Position numbers and translations under genes: made by a program. The notes under the pieces were generated by a model. The model did no database searches. It saw only the letters and a list, made by a program, of their open reading frames with translations, and was not told the DNA's origin. From Phocoena phocoena (lineage: Eukaryota; Chordata; Mammalia; Artiodactyla; Phocoenidae): 64,000 bases of DNA. Positions 10,279 through 23,478 of this stretch are shown here, piece after piece. The number at the start of each line of letters is the position of its first letter. Position 1 is the first letter of the stretch. Where the stretch lies: assembly GCF_963924675.1 (NCBI RefSeq), contig NC_089234.1, positions 56,353,682-56,417,681 of the forward strand. Direction: 5' to 3'.

Positions 10279-11127
10279 CAGCAAACTTCCTTTTATTGTG
10301 TAAAGTAACATATTTTCTAAATTCTGGGGACCAGAATTTTGTAAACATATTTGTAGGGACATTATTCAGCTTACCACAATAACACAGATATAAAATTTTA
10401 AAGTAAGTTGACACTTTTAAACTTTAAAGTAAATTTTCAAGGCAAGTAACTGAGCTGACTTCATGATTCTTGAGACCCTTAATCACTTGCCATACAACTG
10501 TCAAGAGTGGATTATGAGGATGTAATTGGTGAAAGCTGGGCTGTGAGTCCTAAGTAGGAAAAGAGAGGAAGTGTCTGGTCCATTACTTAATATCTTACGG
10601 GAAACCACCTGGGCAGTAGATGTATGTCCCCTGGAGTTTGACCACTGTTAGATCCATGTCTGAGGAATCTCAAAGAAAGGACTGTGCTGCTGACCTAAGG
10701 CATCAGGGTCAAGGGAAAGTAAAGGTCTGCATTTGAAAATAACCCTGCACCCAACAATGCATGGCATCGTGTGTTTCCTATGGGTCCACGGAAGGCCATC
10801 AGAGGAAAGAGTGTGAACCTGGGGCCATTGAAGAATTCTACCATTGAGTATCACCTAGGGTGGTGATAGGATTCCAACAGAGAGGAGCCTGGGAAGAGGA
10901 GTTCTCCAACAAAATAAGGCTGGACAAAGGCCTGGAGGGACAAGTATATTCTCACATCACAGGATTACAGTCAGAGGAACACAAAACACCTATAAGAGAA
11001 ATCATCACTTTAAACTCCACCTTACCTGCCCTGTGAAGGGAAAGGAATCCTTCTTTAGAAGAAGTTACTACCAGCTTGCCTCTCTACATTTTTGTTATAT
11101 ATTTATAAAATAAATAAATGGATGGAA
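10279..11127. other. Largely unassigned sequence
   Basis: A short piece at 10300-10385 (GGGGACCAGAATTTTG, then ATTATTCAGCTTACCACAAT) resembles the end of an antisense MLT1 LTR. The rest, including a short minus frame at 10648-10854, has no recognisable content. Confidence 0.35.
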
Positions 11128-12000
11128 TTGGACATGAACATGTAAAAAGGTGCTCGATATCATTATTCATCAGAGGGATGCAAAATAAAACCACTATATA
11201 CTATATATGTACTACTATATACCCTTGAGAATGGCTAAAATTAAAACAACTGATAATATCAGGTGTTGGAAAGGATGTAGAACAAGTGGGATATCTTATG
11301 TCTGGGGATTCCCTGAAGGTCTATGACTGAGAATTGGGCTGTACTTGCACAAGACAAGATTATCTGTAAGTTCCCAAAGAGCAGGTTCTACAGTGATGAG
11401 AATAAAATATTTGGTAAATTATTTGGAAATATTTTCTAAAGTAAAGGATCCATATACACTATAACCCAATAACTTTACTCTCTGATATGAAGCCAATAGA
11501 AATGAGAGCTTATATATGTCAAAAGTAATGCACAGAATAATCATAGAAACTACAATTAAACACCCCCATCTGGAAGCAACTGTTGTGTCCATCAAGAATG
11601 GAATAGTAAATAACGTGTGGTAAATTCAGACAATGGAATAATACACACATTGCGGAAGAAAAAAAACACAAACTACTGATACACAGGCCAATATGGATGA
11701 ATCTAAAGACATCATAAAGTGAATAATACTAGATACAAAAGAGTACCTAAAATGTTATTTCATTTATATGAAGATTTAAAACTGATCTGTAGAGATAGAA
11801 AATCGGAATAGTCGTTACCTCTAGGGGACTAGTGACTGGGAGGAAGCATAAACAGGTCTTCCAGGACCTAGAAATAGTCTATTATCTTGATTTAAATGGT
11901 TGTTACATAGTCATTACACATATGTGTTAATTCATTTAATTGTAAACTTAAGATTTTTGAATTTTTTATGTTATACATCAGTTCAAAAGAATACTAGTTA
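11128..12000 (+). mobile_element. Old L1, ORF2 C-terminal region and 3' end
   Basis: Blocks in sense order include CATCAGAGGGATGCAAAATA, GAATGGCTAAAATTAAAAC, CTGGAAGCAACTGTTGTGTCC and TGGAATAATACACACATTGC, all typical of L1 ORF2 near its C-terminus. The reading frame is destroyed. Between 11306 and 11404 the homology is interrupted by a piece that matches 12590-12690 (see findings). Confidence 0.75.
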
Positions 12001-12004
12001 AACA

Positions 12005-14100
12005 AAAGTACAGGACTATCTAACCAAAAACTGAGAGAAAATAATACATAAAATAGAAACAGACCCATCGTGAGTTGGCTGACAAAGGCCTTAAAATCAA
12101 TGTGATTAGTTTATTCAAGACAATAGAGATAAAGTTGGCCAAAATAAAAGATGGAAAATGTCACTAGAGTAGCAGAATCTATTAAAAAGATCAAATAAAA
12201 TGTCTAGAATAAAAAAATACTGTATCTGGGTCTAGCTTTTAGCTATGATAGAGAAACTGGTACTGAACTAGCCATCCCACTATTAACGAAAAAAAACCAA
12301 ACCCCACAAAAGTTTATAAAGCATTGGACAACAGGAAGCACAGGACTGATCCCTGAAGAAGAGAAACGGAAGAAGTAGGCCACACTTAAGAGTGATTGTC
12401 TCAGATCTCTGCCTGAGAGCAATTTTTAAGTCATGGTGCAGTAAGCTAAGGTCCAAACAGAGTTCAGTCATCTTGCTGAACTGAGGAGGTGGAGATAAGA
12501 GTTTGGGGCAGCTGAAGAGACTGGAGTCTGTGAGTAGGACATGAGACAGGAGGAAGCTGTGCAGAGATGAGACCCCAGAAGAAGGCATGGCAATTCCCTA
12601 GAAGTCTGTGACTAAGTGTTGGGCTATATTTGCACAGAACAAGATAAGCTGAGGATTTCCGAAAAGCAAGTTCATCAGAGATGAGAGTAGAACAGAGAAA
12701 CTAGAGGTCACACAATGCTAGGGAACAAGGCAAGTTCAGCTGTTCTCATTAACTCCTTGTTGATATCTCAGGCATCCGACTGAGATACCAAAAAGGCCAA
12801 ACCTTAAGAATAGGGACCTACTCTAGAAAGCCTACTCTAGAGATCCTCCCTAATAAAGTCTAAAGCCAAGACCTGACAAAATCTAAAGAGAGGGCAGAGT
12901 TTGGAAGATGAGTCCTTCCAAGTAAAAAAAAAAAAAATTAATTAAGAAAGAGTTTAGGATTTTCATAGGTCTGCCCTAAGAAAGTACAAAACCAAGCCTA
13001 TACAAATTCAAATTGATTAACCCATAAATTAACTGTATACTTGAATAAACAGCAACTTTCTGCAGAGGAATGTAATACAGTCTAGAATCTTTCCAATGTA
13101 TCATCAGCAATACAGTTGTGAAACAACTGTTACAAATATATTTAAAGAACTAAAACAATATATATTCAAGGAGTTAAAGGGAAATCTGGTTTTCTTAAAG
13201 GAAAATCTATTCAGAGAACTGGAAACTATAGAAACAAACAAATGGAAATTCTAGATCTAAAATGCTGAAATGGAAAAAAAATAAAGGATGTGCTTAATAG
13301 ACAGTTTCAGATGACAGAAGAGGCAAAGCAGATAGATGAATAAAAATTATCCAAACTTAAAACAGGGAAAAAAGAGTTGAGGAAAAGTGAACAATGCATC
13401 AGGGACCTGTGGGACAGTATCACACAGCCTAAAATATGTGCAATAGGGGTCTCAGAAGGAAGAAAGAAGATGAGGCAGAAAAATATTTTGAAAAAATAAT
13501 AGCTAATCTTTCCCAAGTTTGATTAAAAATTTTTCTGAGATTCAGGAAACTCACAAAACCCCAAGTAGGATACACACACACACCATAGCAGAAGACAGTA
13601 AAATTACCGAGTAAAATTTCAAGATAAATTTTGAAAGCGTAAAGAGAAAAAGACACTTTACTCTTTTACATGCAGGGAAATAATAACATGAATTAACAAT
13701 GGCTTCTTAGAAACAAGTCCAGAAAAGCAATAGAATGTCATCTTTAAAATGCTGAAATTAAGAAATATATATCCAGTGAAAGGATCCTTCAAAAACGAAG
13801 GTAAAATTATTGGACAAACAAAACCTGAAAGAATTTGTCAACAGCAGACCTGCCCTATAAGAAATGCTTAAGGATGTTCAGCCTGATGGAAGATAATACC
13901 ACATAGAAATTCAAATCTACAGGAATCTATAGCAAAATAGTGTGAAGTGCATATCTATTACAGTGTTCTTTGCAAAAGCAAAAAATTGGAAACATGCTAA
14001 ATGTCCAACAAAAAGAAGTCACTCAATTTCATTGTGTATCTATTCAAGAAAAACTACAAAGGCATTAAAAAAGAAATTAAAGATCTAAAGGACACGAGAA
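12005..14100 (+). mobile_element. Ancient HAL1/L1 pieces: 5' UTR and ORF1 region
   Basis: 12005-12220 resembles ORF1-type sequence (AACCAAAAACTGAGAGAAAA). At about 12225 a second unit starts with 5' UTR-like sequence (GGTACTGAACTAGCCATCCC), and from about 13000 an ORF1 region follows: GCAATAGGGGTCTCAGAAGG, then AGCAGACCTGCCCTATAAGA near the end. The order ORF1 then a 3' section without RT core is typical of HAL1. No intact frame remains on the plus strand. Confidence 0.65.
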
Positions 14101-14460
14101 AATGTACATTATATCTTGCAGTTTTGGTCTTCTTTATCTGATAATTTCTGAGAAAATTGTGTGAAATATTTCACTGTTAATTTGTGTGTGTGTGTGTTGT
14201 CATTGGATACATATGAGTTCATGGTTTTTATATAGTCTTGATAAATTGCTGCTTCTGTCTGTAGTCTTTATAATTCCAATCATACTTTTTATATTAAATT
14301 ATGTTGTTGATATTGACAAAGCCATACAAGTTTTCTTGTAATATTTTCCAGATTTTGTTTTTTCAAATTGTTGTATTGAACTTTTCTGCATCATTTTTAT
14401 GGCATTTGCTTGTAATTGAGTGTTTTTTTTCCCCATTCAGTCAGGTAGTCACTTAAAATT
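14101..14460. other. AT-rich unassigned sequence
   Basis: Contains a short (GT)n at about 14185-14199 and a long T-rich part. It may be a badly decayed L1 piece, but no block is convincing. Confidence 0.3.
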
Positions 14461-16622
14461 TAGAATTATTATTATGTGATTACCTTTTCGAACCACAGTA
14501 AAATAAAGTTAGAAATACAAAATTAAAGATAATGAACATAAATTTGGAAATGAGCATTCCTGTCTTTAACACTTGAATTGGAGAAGAAATCACAAGGAAA
14601 TTTTGACATATTTAGAATCCTAATAGGAATATTGCATGTAAAACTTGTGTGATGCAGCTAAAGTATTATTCAGAGGTAAGTTTATGTCAATATATAAAGG
14701 TTTTTTAAAAAACATTTATTTGGCTGTGCTAGGTATTAGTTGCGGCACGCGGGACCTTTGTTGCAGTGTGCGGGATCTTTAGCTGAGGCGTGCAAGCTCT
14801 TAGTTGTGGCATGTGGGATCTAGTTCCTTGACCAGGGATTGAACCCAGGCCCCCTGCATTGGGAGCACAGAGTCTTAGCCACTGGACCACCAGGGAAGTC
14901 CCTGTAAAGGTATTTTAAAATAAAAAGTTACTGAAAATAAGAGGTAATCCTGCAACTGCGTAAGACAAGACAAAACAAAACAAATTATGAGTGTATATCA
15001 GAGTAAGTGAAGAACAAAATAAAGTTAGAAGCAGAAAATAAAGTAGAGAATAGGTGACAGTAAGCACATTAAGCTTAAAAGCTTTTTATTAAAAAAATCA
15101 ATAGCATAGACAAGTCCCAGGTCACATAGATGGGGATGACAAAGGAAATAAATGATATTAGTAAAGGAAAAAAAGGCTGAAGTCTAGATAACTCTGGAAA
15201 GAAAAAAATCATTTAAAACTATGCTGAGTCATGACAATAAATTTGAAAAATGTAGATGAAATGGAAATAGACAAGGAAATTACAAATTGCTACACTTAAG
15301 AAAACTTGAAGACCTGAATAAATTAATAACCATCAAAAAACGGAATCAATTTTTAAAACCCCTTCTTCCTTCAACAACAGCAAAATAGTTTTATAGGAAA
15401 TGTGCTACCCTTCAAGAAACATATGTCTTGTAAATTGTTTCAGATTATAAAACAGGGGAAAATGTCCTGCTCACTCTCTTAGGTTAGTATAATTTAGATA
15501 ATATAATCAGATGAGAATAGATCAAGACAGTAAAATTGCAGATTAGTTTTATCTATCAACATAGATGCAAGAATCCTATATATAATATTACTAATTGTAT
15601 TACATACAGAAGTCAAACATTTATATTAAATACAGTAGAATGAATATATATTTATATATAAGATTAATATATGTGATGTATATGGTTTAGCTGCTTATTT
15701 ATGAGAGCTATGCAAGAATAGTCCATTATGATGAAAACCCTATGTATTCTACTATATTACCATTGAATATATTAGGTATCTAAACATTATATTTAGGTGT
15801 TAAGTATATAATACTTACATATATTTATTAAATGAAATCAATACATATATTAAGAAATTTATATCTATGTTAAAACAAGCAAGGATAATTTCATATCGGG
15901 AAATCTCTATGTAAGTCGTGAGATAAAAAGAGTAAAGCAAAGGTATATGGTCACTTTAATAAACACAAAAGGAATTTAATAAAATTTAATATTCATTGTA
16001 GATATTAAAAGAAGGCAAAGATCTTACCAAAATACAAACTGAATAAATCTTTCCCTTATATGATAAAATATTATTTCTCAAAAACCTACTAAAAACAGCG
16101 TACTTAGTGGTGTAACTTTAAAGTTAGAAGCAAGTTTAAGATTCCTGCTATTGATGCTTCTCCTTAGTATTTTATTGGAGTTCCTAACCAACACAGTAAG
16201 AGAAGAAGAAGAAACAAAAGGTATAAATATTGGAAAGAGAGGGAGCAAACTCCTTTCTTTGAGAATTTTTTTCTACAGTAAAATTTTTTTTCTACAGTAA
16301 AAAATTCAAGAGACTCTACAAAGTTTTAGAAATAAAATGTTTAAGTAGAAGATCAACATAAAAATTAGTAATATTTCTATATGCTGGCAGTGACCAATTC
16401 AAAAATACAATTTAAGAACTGTAATTCCCAACAGCAGCAAAGCTTTTAGAACATCATGGATAAAAGAAATAAATTTCATTGACAGACATGAAAAATACCT
16501 AAATAAATGGAGAGATACACTGTGTTTAATCATGAAAAGTTTCAATCTTCACAATTTTAAAATTTTCTCTAAATTTATGTGTAGATTACATGCAATTTCA
16601 ATCAAAATGTGTGAGGGAAAAT
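14461..16622 (+). mobile_element. Old L1 ORF2 (end of endonuclease through RT)
   Basis: Sense-order blocks: AAGTTAGAAATACAAAATTA near 14505, GTGATGCAGCTAAAGTATTA at 14650, ACATAGATGCAAGAATCCTA at 15560, ATTCCTAACCAACACAGTAAG-like sequence at 16180 and ACATGCAATTTCAATCAAAA at 16590. These run from late endonuclease to beyond the RT core. Many stops; inactive. A CHR-type SINE (14711-14904) interrupts it. Confidence 0.75.
14711..14904 (-). mobile_element. Older CHR-1/Bov-tA-like SINE inside L1
   Basis: Body contains TTAGTTGCGGCACGCGGGAC and GGGATTGAACCCAGGCCCCC, ending ACCAGGGAAGTCCC, on the minus strand. Flanking 16-mers at 14695-14710 and 14905-14920 agree at 15 of 16 bases and form the target duplication. 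It differs from the young short CHR copies and resembles the older cetartiodactyl subfamily. Confidence 0.85.
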
Positions 16623-18191
16623 AACTTCCATTAATGCTGGAAAGCAGAGGGCAGATAAAACGATCAAGAATGCTTGCTGTGAACCTGCGTTCAAGTGCCG
16701 AGACAGACCACTGTCAACAAATACCTCCTCGGATGGAAGCCTTGGGTTTTCACGGCGTGTGATAACATCTTCAAGTACAGAGGAATGGCAGTGCAACAAG
16801 AATTTAGTACTATTTAGATTCGTCAGCACCCACAGTTGCACACTCCCTCAGAGCCATTGGATTAGTGGTTTTGGTCTCAGCGTTTACGCCTAACAAAAGC
16901 AAGCAAACAGTCATTAATGTGTAAGAAGTATGAATCTAAACTTCATAAACAGGAACAAGTTCATTGTTTTAAAAAGTCAAATAAAAAATGATCCTTTCGC
17001 AACACCAAAATGTTGTAAACCAGAAAATCTTTCTTCGCCTCTTGCTGTAAACTTTTCTATTCTCTCAACTTAGTGTTTTTTTCATTCAGCACCCTCCACA
17101 TAGGAAATGAACATACATTTCTGTCATGGACCTGAAGTGATTCAGACTCATTTCAGAGAACCAGGAGCTAATTAGAGGTGATGACCAATGAACGACATCT
17201 CCAAAAACTGATTTGAAAACCATGACCTCTGCCTGTGGTTCTGTATCTAATCTCTGATGGATAAAACAGAGGTAAACCCATTTTGGGCAAGACTTATTAT
17301 TGTACAGATTTGGAGGAAATTATGGTCCCTGACACTAAACTGGTATGAAACGTATCAGCTGTGTATATAACACTAGCGCAATAAAGTTCCAATCTTCAGG
17401 AAGAAATCAGATGTGGGAGGGATTTTGACTTGAGATTCCTAACCCCATCTATTGAAAACCCACCTCATCAGCAATTATTGAGTATAGATAGGGTGCAAAT
17501 TGCTACATGTGGTGCCTGGGGTACATTTGGTGACCTACAGAAGACTGGGGGAGAATGTAATATGCATTCATGCAACCTCCCTCAGCTGTCTTCCAGGGTT
17601 ATTAAGTACCCAGCACTGGAAACTTCTACTTGTTTCTTTAAAAATTGTAAAAGCTGAAATGCCAGCATGTCAATAGCAGAGTAATATCCAAATCATATCT
17701 TATTCCTTCCAAGAGGCTGGAAAAGACAACGTACATCCCCCAACGAGGACAAGACGAATCATGGAGCTAGTGCCAAGCCTGTGGAGATTTCCCCGGGGAG
17801 CTCATCCCTTTATCACATGTCACAGCTTTGTTCAGTTGCTCTCCGGAGCAGATTCCCTTTCTTCCACAGGCTCCAAAGGGGAAAGAGTTTCCTATAAAAT
17901 CTACCTAGGACAGGGCTGGCCAGGTTCAGGAATCCGTGGTAGCAGCACACTAACGAAACAGAGAGCTACAGAGGCCATTCCTCCACTGAGAATAGTGATT
18001 TGACTCAAACTAGCATCTGGGCCAGAAATTGATAATTCACAGTCACTACTTGATTTGGGAATTTATGCAAAATAATACTGGCTGCCAACAGCTCACGTGT
18101 CATTCCTCCTTACACTTTGAGTCTTCGTCCTCCCTTCGTATGCCCAGCTATGACAGGCTTTGGGAACACCAGCACGCTCGCATGCATGTTT

Positions 18192-18192
<1 letters not shown>
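16623..18192. other. Unique-looking sequence
   Basis: No gene, RNA or repeat is recognised. Base composition is mixed. Short open frames at 17430-17657 and 17761-18003 show no domain. A possible place for conserved non-coding elements, which cannot be judged without an alignment. Confidence 0.4.

Positions 18193-18222
<30 letters not shown>
18193..18222 (+). repeat. (CA)15 microsatellite
   Basis: A perfect CA run of 30 bases, directly followed by TTTAGACAGG. Likely length-polymorphic. Confidence 0.97.
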
Positions 18223-18223
<1 letters not shown>

Positions 18224-20009
18224 TTAGACAGGAGGTTATCGATACAGTTGGCTGCTCTGCTTCTGTAATCCCTGCTTACCTAGATCACGATGCATAACTC
18301 AAAGTCATAGAAAGCTGCGAGATTTTGCATTACTGCCTTTCTCCTACACGTAGATTGTTCAAGAAGGGTTAACCCTGTCGCTTCCCCACCATCTGTAAGC
18401 CAAAATATCCTCTCAGCGTTGATCATTTTGAACCGGTCCTGAAAGTCGAGAGAAATGCATTGATTTATCCATTCACGATAGTTTCAATTAAACCTCATGG
18501 TGGTAGAGAACAGCAAGCAGCGCCAGGATGCAACGTGTTGAGAAATCACAGCCGCACATTGGTTGACTTGGCCTGAGGTCACCAGAAACCAAGAGCTTCC
18601 ACTAGCAGATAGAGTGATGGAGAATGGACCCCATAGAGAATACAGCATTGGCCACAGGGTCAAAGATTCCTGGGGTTCTTTGGGGTTCCTCAGGGAGTAG
18701 GTGGAACTCTTCCCAGCTCTAAAACTCAAAGGTTGTGACTCAGAGTTGGCTCTGTCTTGCTAGCCAGAGGGGGGCGGGAAATGTTCACTGAAGTGGCATT
18801 GAATCGACCTGGCCAGAGAGTAAAATGTTCTTTCTCTCCTTTATTCTCCCAAGTTACACTGAACTCTCTCAGGCCACGCTTCTGAGAGAGCAAAGATGGA
18901 CAACAAAGTGCTGTTAAATATCCTGCTGACAAGGTATAGGAATGAAGAGATTGTCAGCAAAGGCTTCTGTGAAGGTTGCAGGGACGGGTGAGGGCAAATG
19001 TTTTCTGAAGTACAGTTGTCGCTCTGTATTAATAACTGCATCTGACCTTTCCCTGACAAAGGCTCTTTGCTGGCTTCTACACTGAGCGGCCGGAATGATT
19101 TAAAATTTAAGCCCTGACAATAGGGGACACGCTGCACTTTGTTTTCTCCAAAACTTTTGCCTGTCATGGAAGTTCTGTGGAAGGCAAGAGAGAAGGGTGA
19201 AAAATCACCCCAGGGCCACTCCGTGGAATAAGCTATGCTGGTAACTAAAAAGCCTCATGCTTGCAACTACAGTTCAAGTACTTTTTAAAAAATCAACTAA
19301 GGCACCATTTCTTCTTTTGCCTCAGGGATAAGTGATTAAAAATAACTAATAAATATTTGTGAATCCCTTTCCTCCACTAAACCTGGTTTAACCTCCCACT
19401 AGAGGCTCCCTCTCCATTAAAACTGATCTTTTTATTCAACCCCAACTCTTAAATTGACATCCTGGTCCAATTCTTGTTTCATATTCCGCCTCCCAGCTTT
19501 CCCGTAGCCTGTGTGCTTTGCTAGCCCGCTATTCCCAGAGCTATTGGCGCTAATGATGAGCTCTCTTTGGAGATTTATGGTATGTTATCCTCAGCTGTTA
19601 TTTAGCCAGAATCTTCTCTTTTGCATCTGCATGAACCTATCTAGCTTGCCTTTTCTGTAGAAGCAATAAAAATCCAATAGCTAAGTATTGATTTAAAATG
19701 GAAACCTAGGAGTCAAAGACTCTGTGTTAGGTCTAAGGGAAAAGAAGTGAAGGGTCAGCTGTGAGCTTTACCCTCAATGTACTTCCGGTCCAGTGGTGCA
19801 GAGGCAGCTGGGGTAGAAGCTGATGGAAGAGGCCATTCAAGGCTGAGGAGATAGCTTTCAGGTTGGGGTCAGCGGGAGGTAAGGCCCAAGATCAAGAGAG
19901 TCCTGATGCTGAAATTCCTTCAGTTTATATATGCCCAAATGGGGCCCAGCAGGTGAAATGGATTTGCTATTGGCAAGGATCGGCACAGCCAAGATGGTAT
20001 AATACTAGT
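18223..20009. other. Unique-looking sequence
   Basis: No gene or repeat is recognised. Three short minus-strand frames between 18484 and 19167 have no recognisable domain and no supporting splice or promoter signals that I can see. Confidence 0.4.
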
Positions 20010-20260
20010 AGGAGCTAACAGTAACGATTGCACAGGCTTTATGAGCTCCTGCCCTGTGCTAAGAGCTTTACACGCAGTCACTCTTGTCATCCTCACCACA
20101 ATCTAAGAGGTTGGCACTATTGTTTTTCTCCAGGTTTACCAAGGCTGAAATTGAGACATTAAGCGATTTTTCCAAGGTCACAGAGTTAGAGAGCGGGTGA
20201 GCCAGACTGAGACCCCAGGGCTCTGCCACTGTAGTCTGTGCAACTCTGTCCCTCTATTCT
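20010..20260 (-). mobile_element. MIR SINE
   Basis: Reversed MIR order: CTGTGCTAAGAGCTTTACAC, then CACCACAATCTAAGAGGTTG, then TTTCCAAGGTCACAGAGTTA and GTGAGCCAGACTGAGACCCC. A near-complete core. Confidence 0.85.
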
Positions 20261-21587
20261 TGCTCTAACTTCCTTCAAAGAAGAAGAAAAAACTAAAATG
20301 AAGTTAAAACTCCTTACTGGTATGCATGATTTCCTTGCTCTTTGTGGATCCTGACCCTGGTGTCGCCGGGTTCAGGGCCCCAGGTGTCATTAAAATCAAT
20401 CGCAGACAAGATCTTGCATTAAAGGGCCTTGGTTATTACCTCACTTGTAAAATGAGAGGGTCGGACAAGATAATCTCTGTGGTCCCTTCTGGTTCTCACA
20501 GCCTATGATTCTATGATTCCAAACAAAGGTTGCCATCCTCAAAGACTGTCAATTTCAACTCCTTTCACAAGAGGAAGGATAGGAAAGAAGAACTGATGGC
20601 ATGCTTGTGCAAATTTAAGTAATAGAGAACAGAGATGCTACCCTGGTGAATTCCTGGGTGATGTGCATGGCTTGGAAAAAGAAGAAAAGTATTTCATGCA
20701 ATACCGTAGGGCACCCTTAGCTTAGCCTTTCTTCCTGAAATAAAAATACAGCTGAGTTTTTCAAGTTAGTGGGTTGATGTATCACCTGTTCCCCCTCATC
20801 ATTCTCGTATGATTCAACAGACATTAGAGAGAAATTTTTCTGCTTAAATTCCTTCCTGCAACAGAAGTAAACATCTTACTTTCATAAAATACATTTCTTA
20901 AAGATAAAATACAGTTCTACAGTGCTGTTTCAGATAGATTTGCCATAAGTCAGATCCCCTTGTTCAAATAATGGACTATGGCATAATCCATCTTGGGGAG
21001 TCAGGAAGTACAGAACTTGGTCTTATTAAGGGGCTCTGTTAGGAGGCCCAATCACTGATACAATGAATTGTTTTTCAGCTGGGCTGTGGCTGCCACCATA
21101 AGTCTTTGGCTTGAATGAAAAGGCAATTAAGAAAGGAAGCTGGAACAAGAAACTCAAACTAGATACTCTTCTTTTTCTAGTGCTAACATAATTAAAATTG
21201 TGTTTAACTGCCAGTTGGCTAAGACTAAATAAAAATGTACAGTTAAGGGCACTGGTGAGGCCAACTCTCTCTCAAAAACTCTCTCTCCTACTAGTGCCAT
21301 TTGATTCTTTTCTTTCCTGCAGAAGTTTCTTTGAAGGTGTGGTAAACTCTGCGTGTGGGTAATGGAAAAGTTGCACATCCCGATTCCCCGTTTCACCATC
21401 CTTAGTTACCTTAGAGTTAGTTGTGGCTCTGACAGACATAATGTACTTTGTGCTGCTTTGCACAGGGGCCATCAGGGTGACTGTTCAAAACCCATAGCCC
21501 AACTTCCTTTCTTACGTGACCACGATAAGAAAGCCCTAGTCTCCCAGGAAAGCGAAAAAATTGTATTCCATCAAGGACGGTATTAGT
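20261..21587. other. Unique-looking sequence
   Basis: No gene, RNA or repeat is recognised. Short frames here lack domains. Confidence 0.35.
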
Positions 21588-22118
21588 AATCTATTGCTAT
21601 GTAATAAAGTACTGCAAAACTTAGTGGCTTAAACAAATACAAAATTATTGTCTCTCAGTTTTGGGGGGGTCAGCAATTTGGGTATGGCTTGGTGAGGTCA
21701 TCGATCTGAGGGTCTCTCACAAGGCTGCAATCAGGGTTTAACTGCAGCAGGATCTGCTTCCTAGCTTACTTATTGGTTGTTGTCGATCTTCAGTGCCTTG
21801 AGGGCTGTTGGACTGAGGGCCTCAGCTCCTCGCTGGATGTTGGCTGGAGACCACCCTCGATTCTTTGCCACATGGCCTTTCCAGTGTGGCAGCTTGTTTC
21901 ATCCAGGCCAGCTAGACAGAGTCTGCTAATAAGACAAAGTCACAATCTTTTGTAACCTAATCATAGAATTGTTGTCACATCACCTGTCCATATTCTATTG
22001 GTTAGAAGTAAGTCACTAGGTCAGTCAGTCCATACTCAAGGGGAGAAGATTATACAGGGGTGTGCACACCAGGAAGGTGGAGATCACTGGGAATCATCTT
22101 AGAGGTCCTCTACTACAA
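21588..22118 (-). mobile_element. MLT1-type LTR (ERVL-MaLR)
   Basis: Read on the plus strand it starts TATTAGTAATCTATTGCTATG, then AAACTTAGTGGCTTAAACAA, AGGGCTGTTGGACTGAGGGC, TTTTGTAACCTAATCATAGA and ATCTTAGAGGTCC near the end. This is the reversed order of an older MLT1 LTR. It is a solitary LTR, and no internal retroviral genes are next to it. An overlapping 60-codon frame is not a gene. Confidence 0.75.
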
Positions 22119-23154
22119 GGAAGAGTGTGGTCCCGAGGCTTGACCGATTGCCATACAATAATGAAAAGCTAAGGTCTAATCAGTTAGCCTCCTTCCCAAT
22201 TTTTAGAGCAAAGTCATCATTCTAAGAAGAACAGAATCATCAGTTATAGGTGCTCCTTCTTATTTCCACTACTACCTACACATGTGTGATCTTCACAGCT
22301 ACTACTTGAAATGGAATCTTTTCCCGTATAATCATTAAAAGTACACTGTTGCATTATTTCTCAGAACTTACACTAGTGACTCTTATGGTTTAGTTGCTGT
22401 TGATACGGGTGTGACCTAAAATATATAAAAATATTCTGAATCTACCAATAAATCCCTGTGGCTACTTGGGCGAGTCATCTCCCCACTTTGGGTCCAAATT
22501 TGCTTCCCTGAAAAGCAAGAAGTTTACTTTAGATGGGGACTAAGCTCCCTACAGCGTTGTCATTATATGGTTTTTATTTTGGGTCCATCAAAAGAAGCAC
22601 TAATGAAAACCTCGCTGGATTTCTTTATGATCAATATGGTCAGCTGATTGCATCCAGTGTCTATCTGTTAGGGTTCTCTATTCTAAGCAACAGAAATGGA
22701 CCCTCATTAACTAGAGTTCAAAATTATGGTTTGAGGGAGGAGGGAATTTACGGGAAGGATAAGGGCGGGGGCAGGGATCATAGACTGAAAGGAAGAGTAG
22801 AATAAGTAGGCCACTGGAAGGGAAGCAGCCCAGCCCCCTCTAGGGCTTGCAGCAGTGGGTCCGTCTCTCTGGGACCCTTTCATATTGAGGTATGGCACCA
22901 AATGTCTTATATTCCTGTATGTCTTCTCTGATTAAACCGATATTTAAATCCATAGGGGACAGATTCTGATTAGCTCTACTTGGATTATCATCCAACCCTG
23001 CTGTCAAGGGAAAGAGTCTTACGATTGTCAGTCCCATCAGAACAAGTGATGGGGGTGGAGCATTTCCCGAAAAGAGGTCATGTTGAGTAGATTACAGCAA
23101 TTTATATCACTATTTTCAACCAAAAGGATGGCTGGGACAATGGCCATTTGTAGG
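22119..23154. other. Unassigned sequence
   Basis: A part from about 22665 (TGTTAGGGTTCTCTATTCTA) to 23090 has the feel of an old interspersed repeat but I cannot assign it. No gene is recognised. Confidence 0.3.
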
Positions 23155-23290
23155 AGATAAGTTAGGAATATGTTATCCACAAAACTCAGTGGCTTAAAAA
23201 CCTACAGAATTATCTCACAGTTTTGGGGGGTCAGGAGTCTGGACGTGGCTTAGCTGGGTCTCCAGCCTTACTTATGGGTCAAGTTAGGTC
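23155..23290 (-). mobile_element. MLT1-type LTR fragment
   Basis: Contains CAAAACTCAGTGGCTTAAAA, TTATCTCACAGTTTTGGGGG and TCTGGACGTGGCTTAGCTGG, matching the left part of the LTR at 21588. The remaining LTR is missing. Confidence 0.7.
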
Positions 23291-23339
23291 TAGTCGAATC
23301 AGCTTGGATCTAAGTATGCCTTCCTCAGTCTGTAGTACT

Positions 23340-23478
23340 CGACAGTAGCCACATGTAGTCTGTTGGAATGTAAGCCCCAGAAGTTAGGAATCTTTGGTTT
23401 ACTCAGGCATCCCAAGTGTCTAGAACAGGACCTGGCATATAGTTGACTTTCAATAAATATGGTTGAATAAATGCATTG
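23340..23478 (+). mobile_element. L2 3' end
   Basis: Contains GTGTCTAGAACAGGACCTGGC, then CATATAGTTGACTTTCAAT and an AAATATGGTTGAATAAATG tail, the order of the L2 3' terminus (cleaved here for length). Confidence 0.7.
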
